In this document: one piece after another, positions 33,319 through 41,240 of the stretch
How positions within the stretch are numbered: position 1 is the stretch's first letter
How the letters are laid out: every line of letters begins with the position of its first letter
Assembly (NCBI GenBank): GCA_025453555.1
Contig: JALOQC010000091.1
Span: forward strand, 1-46,468
DNA length: 46,468 nucleotides
Direction of reading: 5' to 3'
From: Myxococcota bacterium
GTDB lineage: Bacteria; Myxococcota_A; Polyangia; Polyangiales; Houyiibacteriaceae
Notes under the pieces: generated by a model
The model's database searches: none
Seen by the model: the letters and a program-made list of their open reading frames with translations, nothing else
What the model was told of the DNA's origin: nothing
Translations under genes and position numbers: made by a program

Positions 33319-34365
33319 ATGAGCGAATCGAAGCGAAAGCCGGCGAAGAAGAGCGCGACGCCGAGCGCCCCCGAGGAAACCGCCACCGAGGCGCCCGAGT
33401 CCGACAGCGGAGAACGAGAAGCCCCGGAGGTCGCTGCGGAAACGAGCGAGGAGACGCACGACGCGAAGGCGAGGGAGCGGACGGAGAAGGGCTCGGAAGA
33501 CAAAGGTGGGTCGAAGGCCGCGCCCGAGCCGCGCGTCGGCAAGCCCAAGCGCGGCGTGATCGACACCGTCATGCGCGGGCTCGTGATGGTCGCGCTCGGC
33601 GCGTTCGTGACGACCCCGCTCTGGTGCCAAGAGCAGCAGACGGAGAACTTCCGCCGCACGACCTTCCGCGCCGATCGCGAGACGGGCGAGGACTCGACCG
33701 AAGGCAAGCTCGCCGAGATCATCCGGCGCCTCATCACGAAGGCCGCGCAAGACCAGGAGGTCGACGAGGTCGAGGCGATGCGCGAGCTCTCGACGGTGCT
33801 CGCGGACGCGAGCCTCGGCACCGCGCAGGGGCGCGCGGAGAAGACCGGGCAGCTCGTGGGCGACATCCTCGCGCAGGCCGCGGAGGCCGACACCGGCGGC
33901 TTCAACCAGATGCAGGAGCAGGCCGTGCGCGGTCAGTCGCGCATCATGGCGCGCACGCTGATCACCGAGCTCGGCGGCGTGCTCGAGGACGACACCGGCG
34001 ACGATCCGGCGGGCGACTGGACCAACGCCGCGTGGCCGACGATCAGCGGCTTCCAATACGAAGAAGGCATGGATCTTCCGGCCGGGGCGAAGGCGCTCGA
34101 CGGCAAGGACGTGAAGGCCTGGGGCTACCTGCTCTACCTCGAAGGCGACCAGTTCCTGCTCGTGCAGAGCCTCTGGAGCTGCTGCTTCGGGCAGCCGCCC
34201 GATCTGCACGAGGCGATCGTGGTGCGCGCGGATCCGAACGTGGCGAGCCGTTTCGAGGGGCGCGGCGTGAAGGTCTACGGCCGGATGGAAGCGAGCGAGA
34301 TGCGCGAGGACGGCTACGTCACGAGCCTCTACCGGCTCGACGCGCGGCACATCCGCGCGATGTGA
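33319..34365 (+). CDS. Membrane-anchored DUF3299-like protein
   Basis: 348 aa. A charged N-terminal region (residues 1-78) is followed by one membrane helix (DTVMRGLVMVALGAFVTTPLW). A helical segment comes next, then a C-terminal domain starting about residue 255: LDGKDVKAWGYLLYLEGDQFLLVQSLWSCCFGQPPDLHEAIVV. This matches the DUF3299 pattern (Gly-Tyr strand, FLLV, Cys pair followed by PP). DUF3299 genes accompany the same ABC pair in zinc-responsive operons of Pseudomonas. It is 58 bp downstream of the permease and likely in the same operon. Role unknown; the SCCFG cysteines may bind metal. Confidence 0.75.
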   Translation: MSESKRKPAKKSATPSAPEETATEAPESDSGEREAPEVAAETSEETHDAKARERTEKGSEDKGGSKAAPEPRVGKPKRGVIDTVMRGLVMVALGAFVTTPLWCQEQQTENFRRTTFRADRETGEDSTEGKLAEIIRRLITKAAQDQEVDEVEAMRELSTVLADASLGTAQGRAEKTGQLVGDILAQAAEADTGGFNQMQEQAVRGQSRIMARTLITELGGVLEDDTGDDPAGDWTNAAWPTISGFQYEEGMDLPAGAKALDGKDVKAWGYLLYLEGDQFLLVQSLWSCCFGQPPDLHEAIVVRADPNVASRFEGRGVKVYGRMEASEMREDGYVTSLYRLDARHIRAM

Positions 34366-34417
34366 TCGCGCGCCACCGGCGCTTGCCCGAGACCCCGTCG
34401 GCGCTAGGAACGGGCGC

Positions 34418-34879
34418 GTGGGTGACGACTTCGACCTCGAGCGCCTGAAGGTGCACAAGATCGTGCCCGCGGCGAAGAAGCGCGTGCACCTTCCGGTCGC
34501 GGGCGCGCTCCCTCCCGCGGCGGACGTCGACGAGGCGATCGCGGGGCGCGGCGAGGCGTCGGAGCGCGTCGCGCCCGAGGAGCTGCGCGAGCGCGTCGTG
34601 CAGACGCTCAAGTCGATCTACGACCCCGAGATCCCGCTCAACGTCTACGACCTCGGGCTCATCTACGAGCTCGACGTGGACGCGGAGGGCCACGTCGAGG
34701 TGCGCATGACCCTGACCGCGCCCGCGTGCCCGGTCGCCGGGCAGATCGTCACCGACGTGGCCGAGCGCGTGGGCGCGACCGCGGGCGTCGCGCGCGTGCA
34801 CGTGAAGCTCGTGTGGGATCCGCCGTGGACGAAGGATCGCATGAGCGACGAGGCGCTGCTCGAGCTCGGTTTGCTGTAG
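34418..34879 (+). CDS. sufT: SufT/MIP18-type iron-sulfur cluster assembly factor (DUF59)
   Basis: 153 aa, GTG start. A variable N-terminus of 60 residues precedes the DUF59 domain: IYDPEIPLNVYDLGLIYEL, then VRMTLTAPACPVAGQIV with the conserved Cys, and VHVKLVWDPPWTKDRMS. Members help mature Fe-S proteins. It is 52 bp after the DUF3299-like gene and could be cotranscribed, but SufT-like genes are often independent. The symbol follows the family and is not proved by a suf operon here. Confidence 0.85.
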   Translation: MGDDFDLERLKVHKIVPAAKKRVHLPVAGALPPAADVDEAIAGRGEASERVAPEELRERVVQTLKSIYDPEIPLNVYDLGLIYELDVDAEGHVEVRMTLTAPACPVAGQIVTDVAERVGATAGVARVHVKLVWDPPWTKDRMSDEALLELGLL

Positions 34880-34885
34880 AAGACC

Positions 34886-34917
34886 GGTCGAAGTCCCGTG
34901 CGCACGGGACCTCGACC
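34886..34917. terminator. Bidirectional hairpin between convergent genes
   Basis: GGTCGA-a-GTCCCGTG-CG-CACGGGAC-c-TCGACC: 14 base pairs with one internal mismatch and a 2-nt loop. It lies between the SufT-like stop (34879) and the stop of the opposite-strand gene (34933). No U-tract. Confidence 0.65.
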
Positions 34918-34932
34918 GCGCACGGCGCTCCC

Positions 34933-36993
34933 TCACCCGAGCGTCGAGCACACGTTGCCGAGGCAGTCGCCCGCGCCCTCGCAGCAGTCGTCGTTGGTGC
35001 GGCAGGACTCGCCCATCTCGCTGCACTCGACCTCGTCGGGCGGCACGCAGATCGGGCCTCCGCCGGTGTCGCGACAGAAGCCGCTGCAGCAATCGCTCGA
35101 GGTCGCGCACGTGCGGCCCTCCGCGCGGCACGGCTCCTCCGTCCAGTACGCCGCCATGTTCTCTTCGGTGAGGCTCTGCTGCGGGAGCCAGTACGGCACG
35201 AGGCTCGGATCGGCGCCCGCGCTCGGTGCGTTGCGGATCGCCGCGACCCAGAGCTGACGTCGTCCCGTGCCGCGCGTGCCTGCCTGCGCGTTGCCGTAGT
35301 CGCGCGTCGAGACGAACGCGAGCCAGAAGTAGCCGCCCTCGTCGAAGGGGGAGAACGTCGGGTCGTAGTTGTTCTCGACGCCCGCGTTGAGCGTCTCGAG
35401 GTTCCACACCGTGGCGCCGTCGCGGCTCACGAGGCGCACACCGCCCGCGCGCGGGACCGAGGTGCCGCCGAGATCTTCGCGGATGCGGCTGTGATCGCTG
35501 TACTGAAACGCGATCAAGCTCGAGCTCGGGGCCCACGTCGGGCGCGCGACGACGCGCCCTCCACCCGGAAAGATCACGCGCGGCGCGCCGAAAGTGTCGG
35601 GCGCGGTGACGTCGATCAAACCGAGATCCGAACGACGAAAGTCGACGCCCCACGTGCCGTCGTGGTTCGCGGCGTACGCGATCTGCGATCCGTCGGGCGA
35701 CCAGGTGGGGTGCGCGGAGCCGGCCGTGGGCAAGCCCGATCCACCGGCCGCCACGCGCGCTCCGGTGTTTCCGTCCATCAGGAAGAGCTCGACGCCCGCG
35801 TTCGCCACGAGGCGCGAGTTGTCGGGGGAGAAGCTCGCGGTGAGGAAGCGTTGCACGCCGCCCGGCACGATCGTGGGCGCCGGATCGCCGCTGAGGTCGG
35901 CGGTGAGATCGAAGATCGCGCCGTAGTCGCCTCCGTCCCAGAGCTCCGCCGCCATGCGCGTTCCGTCGCGACTGACGGTGTGACACGCGATGCAGCGACG
36001 ACCGTCGGCCGGACGCGGCGGCGGGTTGGGCATGAACGACTCGCGTCCGCTGCCGTCGCCCGCGATGCGCTGGATGCGGCCGTTCGAGAGATCCCAGTAG
36101 TAGATCGCGCCGCGGATCGACGCGTCCGCGAAGCGGAAGCTGCGCGGCGTGCCGGGCACGAGCTCACCGCCGCTCTCCAGGCGGTCGACGCGCAACGTGA
36201 TCGGCGCTTCCGGCGCGGCCTCCGCGAGCGCGCGCCACGCGTCGCGCGTCACGAGCCAGTCGTAGCGGAAGCCCGCGCCGACGTGCGCGACGTACGCGGT
36301 GATGGAGACGCTCGGAGCTTGGAGGCTCACGCGGAAGAGGTCGCCTTCGACGGCGCGCTCCCACTGCACGTCGGCGGGGAACACGTTCTGTGGGAAGAGC
36401 GCGCCTTCGAGCGGGTAGAGCACGGAGGCCTCGCGGGTCGGGAGATCGACCGTCGCGACCGTCGCGGCGTCGAAGCGCGCGGCCGCATCTGCCGGTGCGC
36501 CGTCCGCGATCACCACGCGGCGCACTTGGACCGTGAGGGTGTCGTTCGCTTCGAGCCCGAGCGACGCGAAGCTCACCTCGACCTCACCGGACACGTCGCC
36601 GATCGCGGTGAACACACCCGTCGTGGAGTCGATGGCGCCGAGGCGGGTGTCGGCGATCGACCAGAAGCCGGTGGTGGCGGGCGCGACGCTTCCGTCGTCG
36701 AACGTGACCTCGGCGTCGAGATCGATCGTGGCGCCCGGCCCGTCGGCGACGAGGGTCGGCGATCCGGGGACGATGGTGAGCCTGGTCGCGGTGCGGAGGC
36801 GCGCGTCGGGCCGTGGCGCGTCGACGAGATCGCCCGCGTCGGGCAGCGTCATGCCGGTGCGGCAACGGTTGTCGATGCAGACCGCGCCGGAAGGACACTC
36901 GTCGGAGGTGGTGCACGAGGTGCCCGGACCGCCCGACGGCGAGCCACACGCGGCGAGGACGGAACCGACGAAGAGAAGGGCGAGCGCGCGCAT
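34933..36993 (-). CDS. Lipoprotein with PD40/TolB-like repeats and one heme-binding motif
   Basis: 686 aa from the ATG at 36993 (signal with lipobox LAAC); readings from further upstream only add the repeat-encoded FERW stretch. After a short Cys module (CTTSDECPSGAVCIDNRC) comes a Big2-like strand region, then a cytochrome c motif CIACH around residue 330 in a segment that resembles monoheme c domains fused to propellers. PD40/TolB-like blades follow (HPTWSPDGSQIAYAANHDG, RPTWAPSSSLIAFQYSD, NYDPTFSPFDEGGYFWLAF). The C-terminus has two knottin-like Cys modules (CATSSDCCSGFCRD, CRTNDDCCEG). Probably a surface protein; electron transfer is possible but unproved. Confidence 0.8.
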   Translation of the reverse strand: MRALALLFVGSVLAACGSPSGGPGTSCTTSDECPSGAVCIDNRCRTGMTLPDAGDLVDAPRPDARLRTATRLTIVPGSPTLVADGPGATIDLDAEVTFDDGSVAPATTGFWSIADTRLGAIDSTTGVFTAIGDVSGEVEVSFASLGLEANDTLTVQVRRVVIADGAPADAAARFDAATVATVDLPTREASVLYPLEGALFPQNVFPADVQWERAVEGDLFRVSLQAPSVSITAYVAHVGAGFRYDWLVTRDAWRALAEAAPEAPITLRVDRLESGGELVPGTPRSFRFADASIRGAIYYWDLSNGRIQRIAGDGSGRESFMPNPPPRPADGRRCIACHTVSRDGTRMAAELWDGGDYGAIFDLTADLSGDPAPTIVPGGVQRFLTASFSPDNSRLVANAGVELFLMDGNTGARVAAGGSGLPTAGSAHPTWSPDGSQIAYAANHDGTWGVDFRRSDLGLIDVTAPDTFGAPRVIFPGGGRVVARPTWAPSSSLIAFQYSDHSRIREDLGGTSVPRAGGVRLVSRDGATVWNLETLNAGVENNYDPTFSPFDEGGYFWLAFVSTRDYGNAQAGTRGTGRRQLWVAAIRNAPSAGADPSLVPYWLPQQSLTEENMAAYWTEEPCRAEGRTCATSSDCCSGFCRDTGGGPICVPPDEVECSEMGESCRTNDDCCEGAGDCLGNVCSTLG

Positions 36994-37062
36994 GCCGCAT
37001 CGAACCACATCTCGTGGGGCTCCTGCCCCTACGACCGATGCGCGCATCGAGCGGGTTTCCCC

Positions 37063-37146
37063 CCATCTCTCGAACCATCTCTCGAACCATCTCTCGAACC
37101 ATCGCTCGAACCGTCGCTCGAACCGGTGCTCGAACCGGCGCTCGAA
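37063..37146. repeat. 12-bp tandem repeat upstream of the heme lipoprotein
   Basis: Seven units of CCATCTCTCGAA degrading to CCGGCGCTCGAA. It lies 70 bp upstream of the start codon at 36993, in the leader. Confidence 0.9.
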
Positions 37147-37335
37147 GCGACGCACGAGCCCGCTCGAACCCGTCTGAATCACGAATTGAAGCGGAATCGT
37201 GCGAGGCGAAGCGGACGCAGTCCGCGAAGCTGCAGGACTCCGCGAAACTATCGGGCCGCGCGATAGCGCGGAGCCGATGAATCGAGCCGAGCGCGAACCA
37301 GGCTCAGATCGTGTTTCGGTCGCGCACGGACACGT

Positions 37336-38031
37336 TCAAATCCGATACGCGAGGCCGAGGTGCAGGCGCACGATGCCGCGTCGATCGAAGAGCTCGTCGT
37401 TCGCGACGCCGTAGCCGCCGCCGACCGCGAAGAACAACATCGTCGCGCGGCTCATCACCGCTTCGACCGCGCCGAGCACGCCGAAGCTGAAGGTGCCGCC
37501 GTTGCCGGCGTCCTGCGTGCGCACGAACGCACCCTGCAAGAAAGGTCCGACCGCGAGGGTGACCGCGTCGCTGACGTGGAAGCCCGCACGCACGCCGAGC
37601 TCGAGGCCGACCCCGCCGCCGAGATCGTCGGCGAACACCGTCTCTTGTCCGACCGCCGCGCCCTCGCCGAGGATGCCGAAGGGTCGGAGCGCCAGCGCGA
37701 GGTCGATGTCGTTCTCGCCGTAGAGGTGGATGCGCATCGGGATCGAGAGCTCACCACCGAGCGCGGTGGAGAACCCCATCAGCGGCGAGCCCCAGTCCAC
37801 GTCGACGCGCAGCGAGAGGTTGAAGCGCGAGCTCGGCGCGAAGAGCGCCTCCGCGAAGACCCCGGGCCAGCCGATGCCGCCCGCCAACACCACGTCCCCG
37901 CTCTCCACCGTGCGCCCGCCGAAGAGCGAGACGTCGTCGGAGGTGGGCCGCGAGTCGGCATGCGCGACCGGCGCAGAGAAGAGCGCGAACAGGAGCGCGA
38001 GCGGGAGCGCGAGCGAATGCACGGATCGCAT
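37336..38031 (-). CDS. Outer-membrane beta-barrel-like protein
   Basis: 231 aa. Signal peptide ends at VAHADS. The rest alternates short strands and turns (GDVVLAGGIGWPGVFAEALFA, FNLSLRVDVDWGSP, GLELGVRAGFHVSDAVTLAVG, ATMLFFAVGGGYGVAND) and ends in LHLGLAYRI, typical of an outer-membrane barrel. No cysteines after the signal. Family not recognised. It diverges from the lipoprotein at 38352 across the palindromic repeat array. Confidence 0.68.
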   Translation of the reverse strand: MRSVHSLALPLALLFALFSAPVAHADSRPTSDDVSLFGGRTVESGDVVLAGGIGWPGVFAEALFAPSSRFNLSLRVDVDWGSPLMGFSTALGGELSIPMRIHLYGENDIDLALALRPFGILGEGAAVGQETVFADDLGGGVGLELGVRAGFHVSDAVTLAVGPFLQGAFVRTQDAGNGGTFSFGVLGAVEAVMSRATMLFFAVGGGYGVANDELFDRRGIVRLHLGLAYRI

Positions 38032-38126
38032 CGCCCGCGAGGATCGCAGAGCCCGCGCGTGGGGAGAAGCGCGTCGTGCAGCCGAGAGCCGACGACGACG
38101 TACGCACCGCGCGTAGGATCCACCCG

Positions 38127-38321
38127 GTCGGCGGGGTCGACCGCCGACGGATCCTCCCAGTCGGCGGGGTCAGCCGCCGACGGATCCGACACGGTCGGCG
38201 GGGTCAGCCGCCGACGGATCCGACGCGGTCGGCGGGGTCAGCCGCCGACGGATCCTCCCAGTCGGCGGGGTCAGCCGCCGACGGATCCTCCCAGTCGGCG
38301 GGGTCAGCCGCCGACGGATCC
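38127..38321. repeat. Array of six palindromic repeats (33-34 bp period)
   Basis: Units start at 38127, 38160, 38194, 38228, 38261 and 38294. Each has GTCGGCGG-GGTCAG-CCGCCGAC (first copy loop GGTCGA) followed by GGATCC and a 5-6-nt linker (TCCCA, GACACG or GACGCG). Spacers are nearly identical, so it is not a CRISPR. It lies between divergent genes and ends 30 bp before the GTG at 38352. The rest of 38032-38351 holds no gene. Confidence 0.95.
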
Positions 38322-38351
38322 GGCACGGGACACCGATGGTAGACTCCCGCC

Positions 38352-39278
38352 GTGCTTCGCCTCGTTCCCCTCGTGCTCTTCGCATTCGCCTGTGCGGGCG
38401 GAGGAACGTCCACCGACCGGCGCGACGCGACCACGCCGGGGGTCGACGCGTCGACACCGCGCGACGCCGGGCCGCGCGACTCCGGACGCGACGCAGGGAC
38501 GATCGTGCCCGACGACGCCGGGCGCTGCCCGAGCGGGCTCACGCGCTGCGGCGGCGCCTGTGTGGACACGAGCACCGAGCCCACGAGCTGCGGCGCGTGT
38601 GGGCGCACCTGCGTGATCGCGAACGCGACGCCGGGCTGCGCGGGCGGGGAGTGCACGCTCGGCACCTGCCGCGACGGCTTCCTCGACTGCGACGGGAACC
38701 TCGCGAACGGCTGCGAGCGCGCGGACTCGTGCATCGCGGGCGGCGCGTGCACGACGATCTGCGGCACCGCCGGGATGCAGAGCTGCGCCGATCGCTGTGC
38801 GCCGGCGTGCATGGCCCCCGCCGAGCTCTGCAACGCGCGCGACGACGACTGCGACGGAGACTGCGCGGACGAAGCCGGCCTGCCCGGATGCCGCGCGGGC
38901 GTGCACCGCGGCGTCGGTCCCGGACACATCTACTCGCGCGACGTCAACGTCACGCGCACCGGCGGCTACTCGACCGAGAACGAGAACTACTTCTACGTGC
39001 ACGTCGGTCCCGCCGACGGGCTCTCCGGGCTCTACCGCTGTCTCAAGGGCAACGGCCTCACGTTCCTCACCGTCGATCCCGGCTGCGAAGGCACGACGTT
39101 GGTCGAGATGATGGGCTTCGTCGCCCCGGACGCGCGCTGCGGCGCCACGCCGCTCTTCCGCATGTACCGCGAAGGAAACCACTTCTACACGACGAGCGCG
39201 GCCGAGCGGGACAACGCGATCGCGACCTTCGGCTACACGCTCGAGTTCACCTTGGGGTACGTGTGGACGAGCCCGTGA
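38352..39278 (+). CDS. Cys-rich lipoprotein with DUF5648-like C-terminus
   Basis: 308 aa, GTG start. Signal with lipobox-like AFAC, then an Asp/Ala/Arg linker. Cys-rich modules follow (CPSGLTRCGGACVDT, CGACGRTC, CNARDDDCDGDCADE), the last typical of myxobacterial surface proteins. The C-terminal 110 residues show GLYRCLKGNGLTFLTV, LFRMYREGNHFYTTSAAE and GYTLEFTLGYVWTSP, the pattern of the DUF5648 repeat domain found in secreted hydrolases and adhesins. The palindromic array lies directly upstream and may influence its expression. Confidence 0.8.
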   Translation: MLRLVPLVLFAFACAGGGTSTDRRDATTPGVDASTPRDAGPRDSGRDAGTIVPDDAGRCPSGLTRCGGACVDTSTEPTSCGACGRTCVIANATPGCAGGECTLGTCRDGFLDCDGNLANGCERADSCIAGGACTTICGTAGMQSCADRCAPACMAPAELCNARDDDCDGDCADEAGLPGCRAGVHRGVGPGHIYSRDVNVTRTGGYSTENENYFYVHVGPADGLSGLYRCLKGNGLTFLTVDPGCEGTTLVEMMGFVAPDARCGATPLFRMYREGNHFYTTSAAERDNAIATFGYTLEFTLGYVWTSP

Positions 39279-40788
39279 TGCTGCGTGTCGATCTCACGCT
39301 TGGAGGCTCCGCTTCACGGTCGCGTACCCTCGCGCGCGTGGGCGGTCGATTGGGCGGTCGAGCGGAACGTACGAGCCTCGAAGCGTGAGCGCGCCCGAAA
39401 GACACCGCGGGCCTCGAAGCGTGAGCGCGCCCGAACGACACCGCGCGGCTCGAAGTGCGAGCGCGTCCGAACGACACCGCGCGCCTCGAAGCGCGAGCGA
39501 GCCCGAACGACACCGCGCGACGCGAAGCGTGAGCGCGCCCGAAATACACCGCGCGGCGCGTGGATCGACGCTGGCGCTCGTCGCGTGGCTCGTCGCGTGC
39601 TCCCCGCCCCCACCCGCGACGATCCCCACCTCGCTGCCCCGCGCGGACGCGATCGTGGTGCTCGGCAACCGACCGCCCGTCGACGCCGAAGGGCGCGTCC
39701 GACCCGAGCTCCGTCGTCGCGTCGAGACCGGCGTGCGACTCTGGAAAGAAGGCCGCGCGCCGCTGCTCGTGATGACCGGAGGTCCCGCACCGAGCGGGCA
39801 CGTCGAGGCCGAGGTGATGCGCGAGCTCGCGGTGGAGCTCGGTGTACCGCCCGACGCGATCCGCGTCGAAGGTCGATCGCGCGACACCATCGAGAACGCC
39901 GGCTTCACGATCGCCATGCTCTGCGGCGAGGCACACGAAGACTGCGAGCCGCGCTTGCTCGTCGTGAGCTCCCCCTTCCACCTTCCGCGCGCGGGCGAGC
40001 TCTTCGAGTGCGCGGGCGCGCGCGTGGTGGTCGCGCCGACCCCGCTGCCCGACGATCCCGAGCACGCGGAGACGTACGCCGAGACCTTCACGCGCTCGGA
40101 GAGCTTCGTACGCTTCGCGTACGCGTTCGTGGATCCCTGTGATCGCGCGCGCCGCGCCCGCGGGCAGTCGCCGCGCTGATCGAGCGACGCGAACGATTCG
40201 GCGCGAACGATTCGGCGCGAACGATTCGATCCACAACACGGCGACGTTCTCGAGCACCGCCGCGTTGCGCAGCGGTCCCGCATCCACGCCGACGAACCCG
40301 GTCTCTTCGCAGAGCCTGGCCACCCGTGCCTTCGCATCCGCCGAGTCGCCCGCGAGGAAGACGTCCGCCCCACGCGCGCCGTACGTCGGATTCGCGTGGG
40401 TCTCCGCGCCGAACTGGTTGAACGCCTTGACCACGTGCGCGTTCGGGAACGCCGCCGCCAGCGCCGCGGCGTTCGAGCCCTCCGCGGGTGGCGTCCACAC
40501 CGGACCGGCATCCCAACGGATCGGGTTCGTGCAGTCCACGACGACCTTCCCGTCGAGCGAGCCGAGGCTCTTCGCCGCCTCGACCACCACCCCACCCGGG
40601 ACCGCGAGGAACACGACCTCGGCGTCGCTCGCGGCTTCGGCGAGCGGCTTCACCCGCGCTTCTCCGAACCGCTCCGAGAGCTCCGGGTCGGCCGCGCGCA
40701 CCGCGAACCGCACGTCGTGCCCCGCTTCGAGCAGCCGCGCACCGAGCGCACCACCCACGTTTCCCGACCCCACGATTGCGATCTTCAT
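39247..40788 (-). CDS. NAD(P)-binding reductase (F420/NADP oxidoreductase-like) with lost 3' end
   Basis: ATG at 40788 with a strong ribosome site (GGAGGAA). Residues 1-197 are clear: Rossmann motif IVGSGNVGGALGARLLEAGH, FLAVPGGVVVEAA, VVDCTNPI, VKAFNQFGAET, VFLAGDS, ENVAVLWI. Relatives end about 20 residues after this point. Here the frame enters three 14-bp repeats (40187-40228) and then stays open to 39247, fully antisense to the YdcF-like gene and with no recognisable protein. Only 40197-40788 is the real domain. The gene is probably damaged at its 3' end, though the NADP site is intact. Confidence 0.65.
   Translation of the reverse strand: MKIAIVGSGNVGGALGARLLEAGHDVRFAVRAADPELSERFGEARVKPLAEAASDAEVVFLAVPGGVVVEAAKSLGSLDGKVVVDCTNPIRWDAGPVWTPPAEGSNAAALAAAFPNAHVVKAFNQFGAETHANPTYGARGADVFLAGDSADAKARVARLCEETGFVGVDAGPLRNAAVLENVAVLWIESFAPNRSRRIVRVARSARRLPAGAARAITGIHERVREAYEALRAREGLGVRLRVLGIVGQRGRRDHHARARALEELARARKVEGGAHDEQARLAVFVCLAAEHGDREAGVLDGVARSTFDADRVGRYTELHRELAHHLGLDVPARCGTSGHHEQRRAAFFPESHAGLDATTELGSDAPFGVDGRSVAEHHDRVRAGQRGGDRRGWGRGARDEPRDERQRRSTRRAVYFGRAHASRRAVSFGLARASRRAVSFGRARTSSRAVSFGRAHASRPAVSFGRAHASRLVRSARPPNRPPTRARVRDREAEPPSVRSTRSITGSSTRTPR
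39376..39564. repeat. 36-bp tandem repeat, five units, spanning the start of the YdcF-like gene
   Basis: Unit about GTGAGCGCGCCCGAACGACACCGC... with period exactly 36, starting at 39385, 39421, 39457, 39493 and 39529. Units 1, 2 and 5 begin with GTG in frame; 3 and 4 have GCG. Copy number thus changes both the N-terminus and the number of possible start codons. Confidence 0.88.
39385..40179 (+). CDS. YdcF/SanA-like (DUF218) lipoprotein
   Basis: 264 aa if started at the GTG at 39385. The GTG at 39529 gives 216 aa with a cleaner signal (MSAPEIHRAARGSTLALVAWLVAC, here split: basic MSAPEIHRAARG, then LALVAWLVAC lipobox) and is the more likely start. The DUF218 domain follows: ADAIVVLGNRPPVDAEGRV, APLLVMTGGPAP, VEGRSRDTIENA, LLVVSSPFHLPRAGELF. 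Members act in envelope or peptidoglycan homeostasis; the reaction is unclear. The 3' end is antisense to the extended frame of the next gene. Confidence 0.82.
   Translation: MSAPERHRGPRSVSAPERHRAARSASASERHRAPRSASEPERHRATRSVSAPEIHRAARGSTLALVAWLVACSPPPPATIPTSLPRADAIVVLGNRPPVDAEGRVRPELRRRVETGVRLWKEGRAPLLVMTGGPAPSGHVEAEVMRELAVELGVPPDAIRVEGRSRDTIENAGFTIAMLCGEAHEDCEPRLLVVSSPFHLPRAGELFECAGARVVVAPTPLPDDPEHAETYAETFTRSESFVRFAYAFVDPCDRARRARGQSPR
40187..40228. repeat. 14-bp tandem repeat at the 3' end of the reductase
   Basis: Three units of GCGCGAACGATTCG (first with one change). The unit length is not a multiple of three. It sits exactly where the conserved reductase sequence stops. Confidence 0.88.
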
Positions 40789-41240
40789 CGTCGTTCCTCC
40801 ACCTCGACCGTGGGTCGAGGGATGCTCGCGTAGAGGGCTGGCGACAGACCCTCACGAAGCGGACATGTGATGCCGCGGAGCTTGCAGCCCTACACCGGGC
40901 CGGGGACCCCGAGGTGCCGAAACCCATGGTTTCGTTTCGTGCATCCCGAGCCGCTGGTCGAGTCCCTGTCGAATCGCAGGTCGACTCCCGCGCCGGACGT
41001 ACCTCTTGATCCCTACGACCGCTCGTCTAGTATCGCGCGGCGGAAGAGAGGCCCCGATCGTCGCGGGTCGGCGTCGCCGGAGGCGGTTCGGTCGGAGGCC
41101 CGAGGCCCACGAGCCCCCCGCGACCCGGACGTGAGGCTCGAACCCCTCTTTCGGTCCGAGGTACGGTATCCTCTCGACTCCCAAGGGGTTTGCGTCGTCG
41201 CTCGAACGGCTTCGAGCACGTCGAACCGGGTTGGAAGCAC
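40789..41240. other. Intergenic region with a promoter candidate
   Basis: No gene is supported; reading frames across it look like shadow frames. TTGATC (41006-41011) with a 16-bp spacer and TAGTAT (41028-41033) is a plausible promoter reading towards the HEAT-like lipoprotein at 41241, giving a leader of about 200 nt. Confidence 0.5.

Noticed and set aside
38127..38321. Possible CRISPR array (regular 33-34 bp period)
   Set aside because: The units are palindromes separated by 5-6 nearly identical bases after GGATCC; there are no unique spacers and no cas genes.
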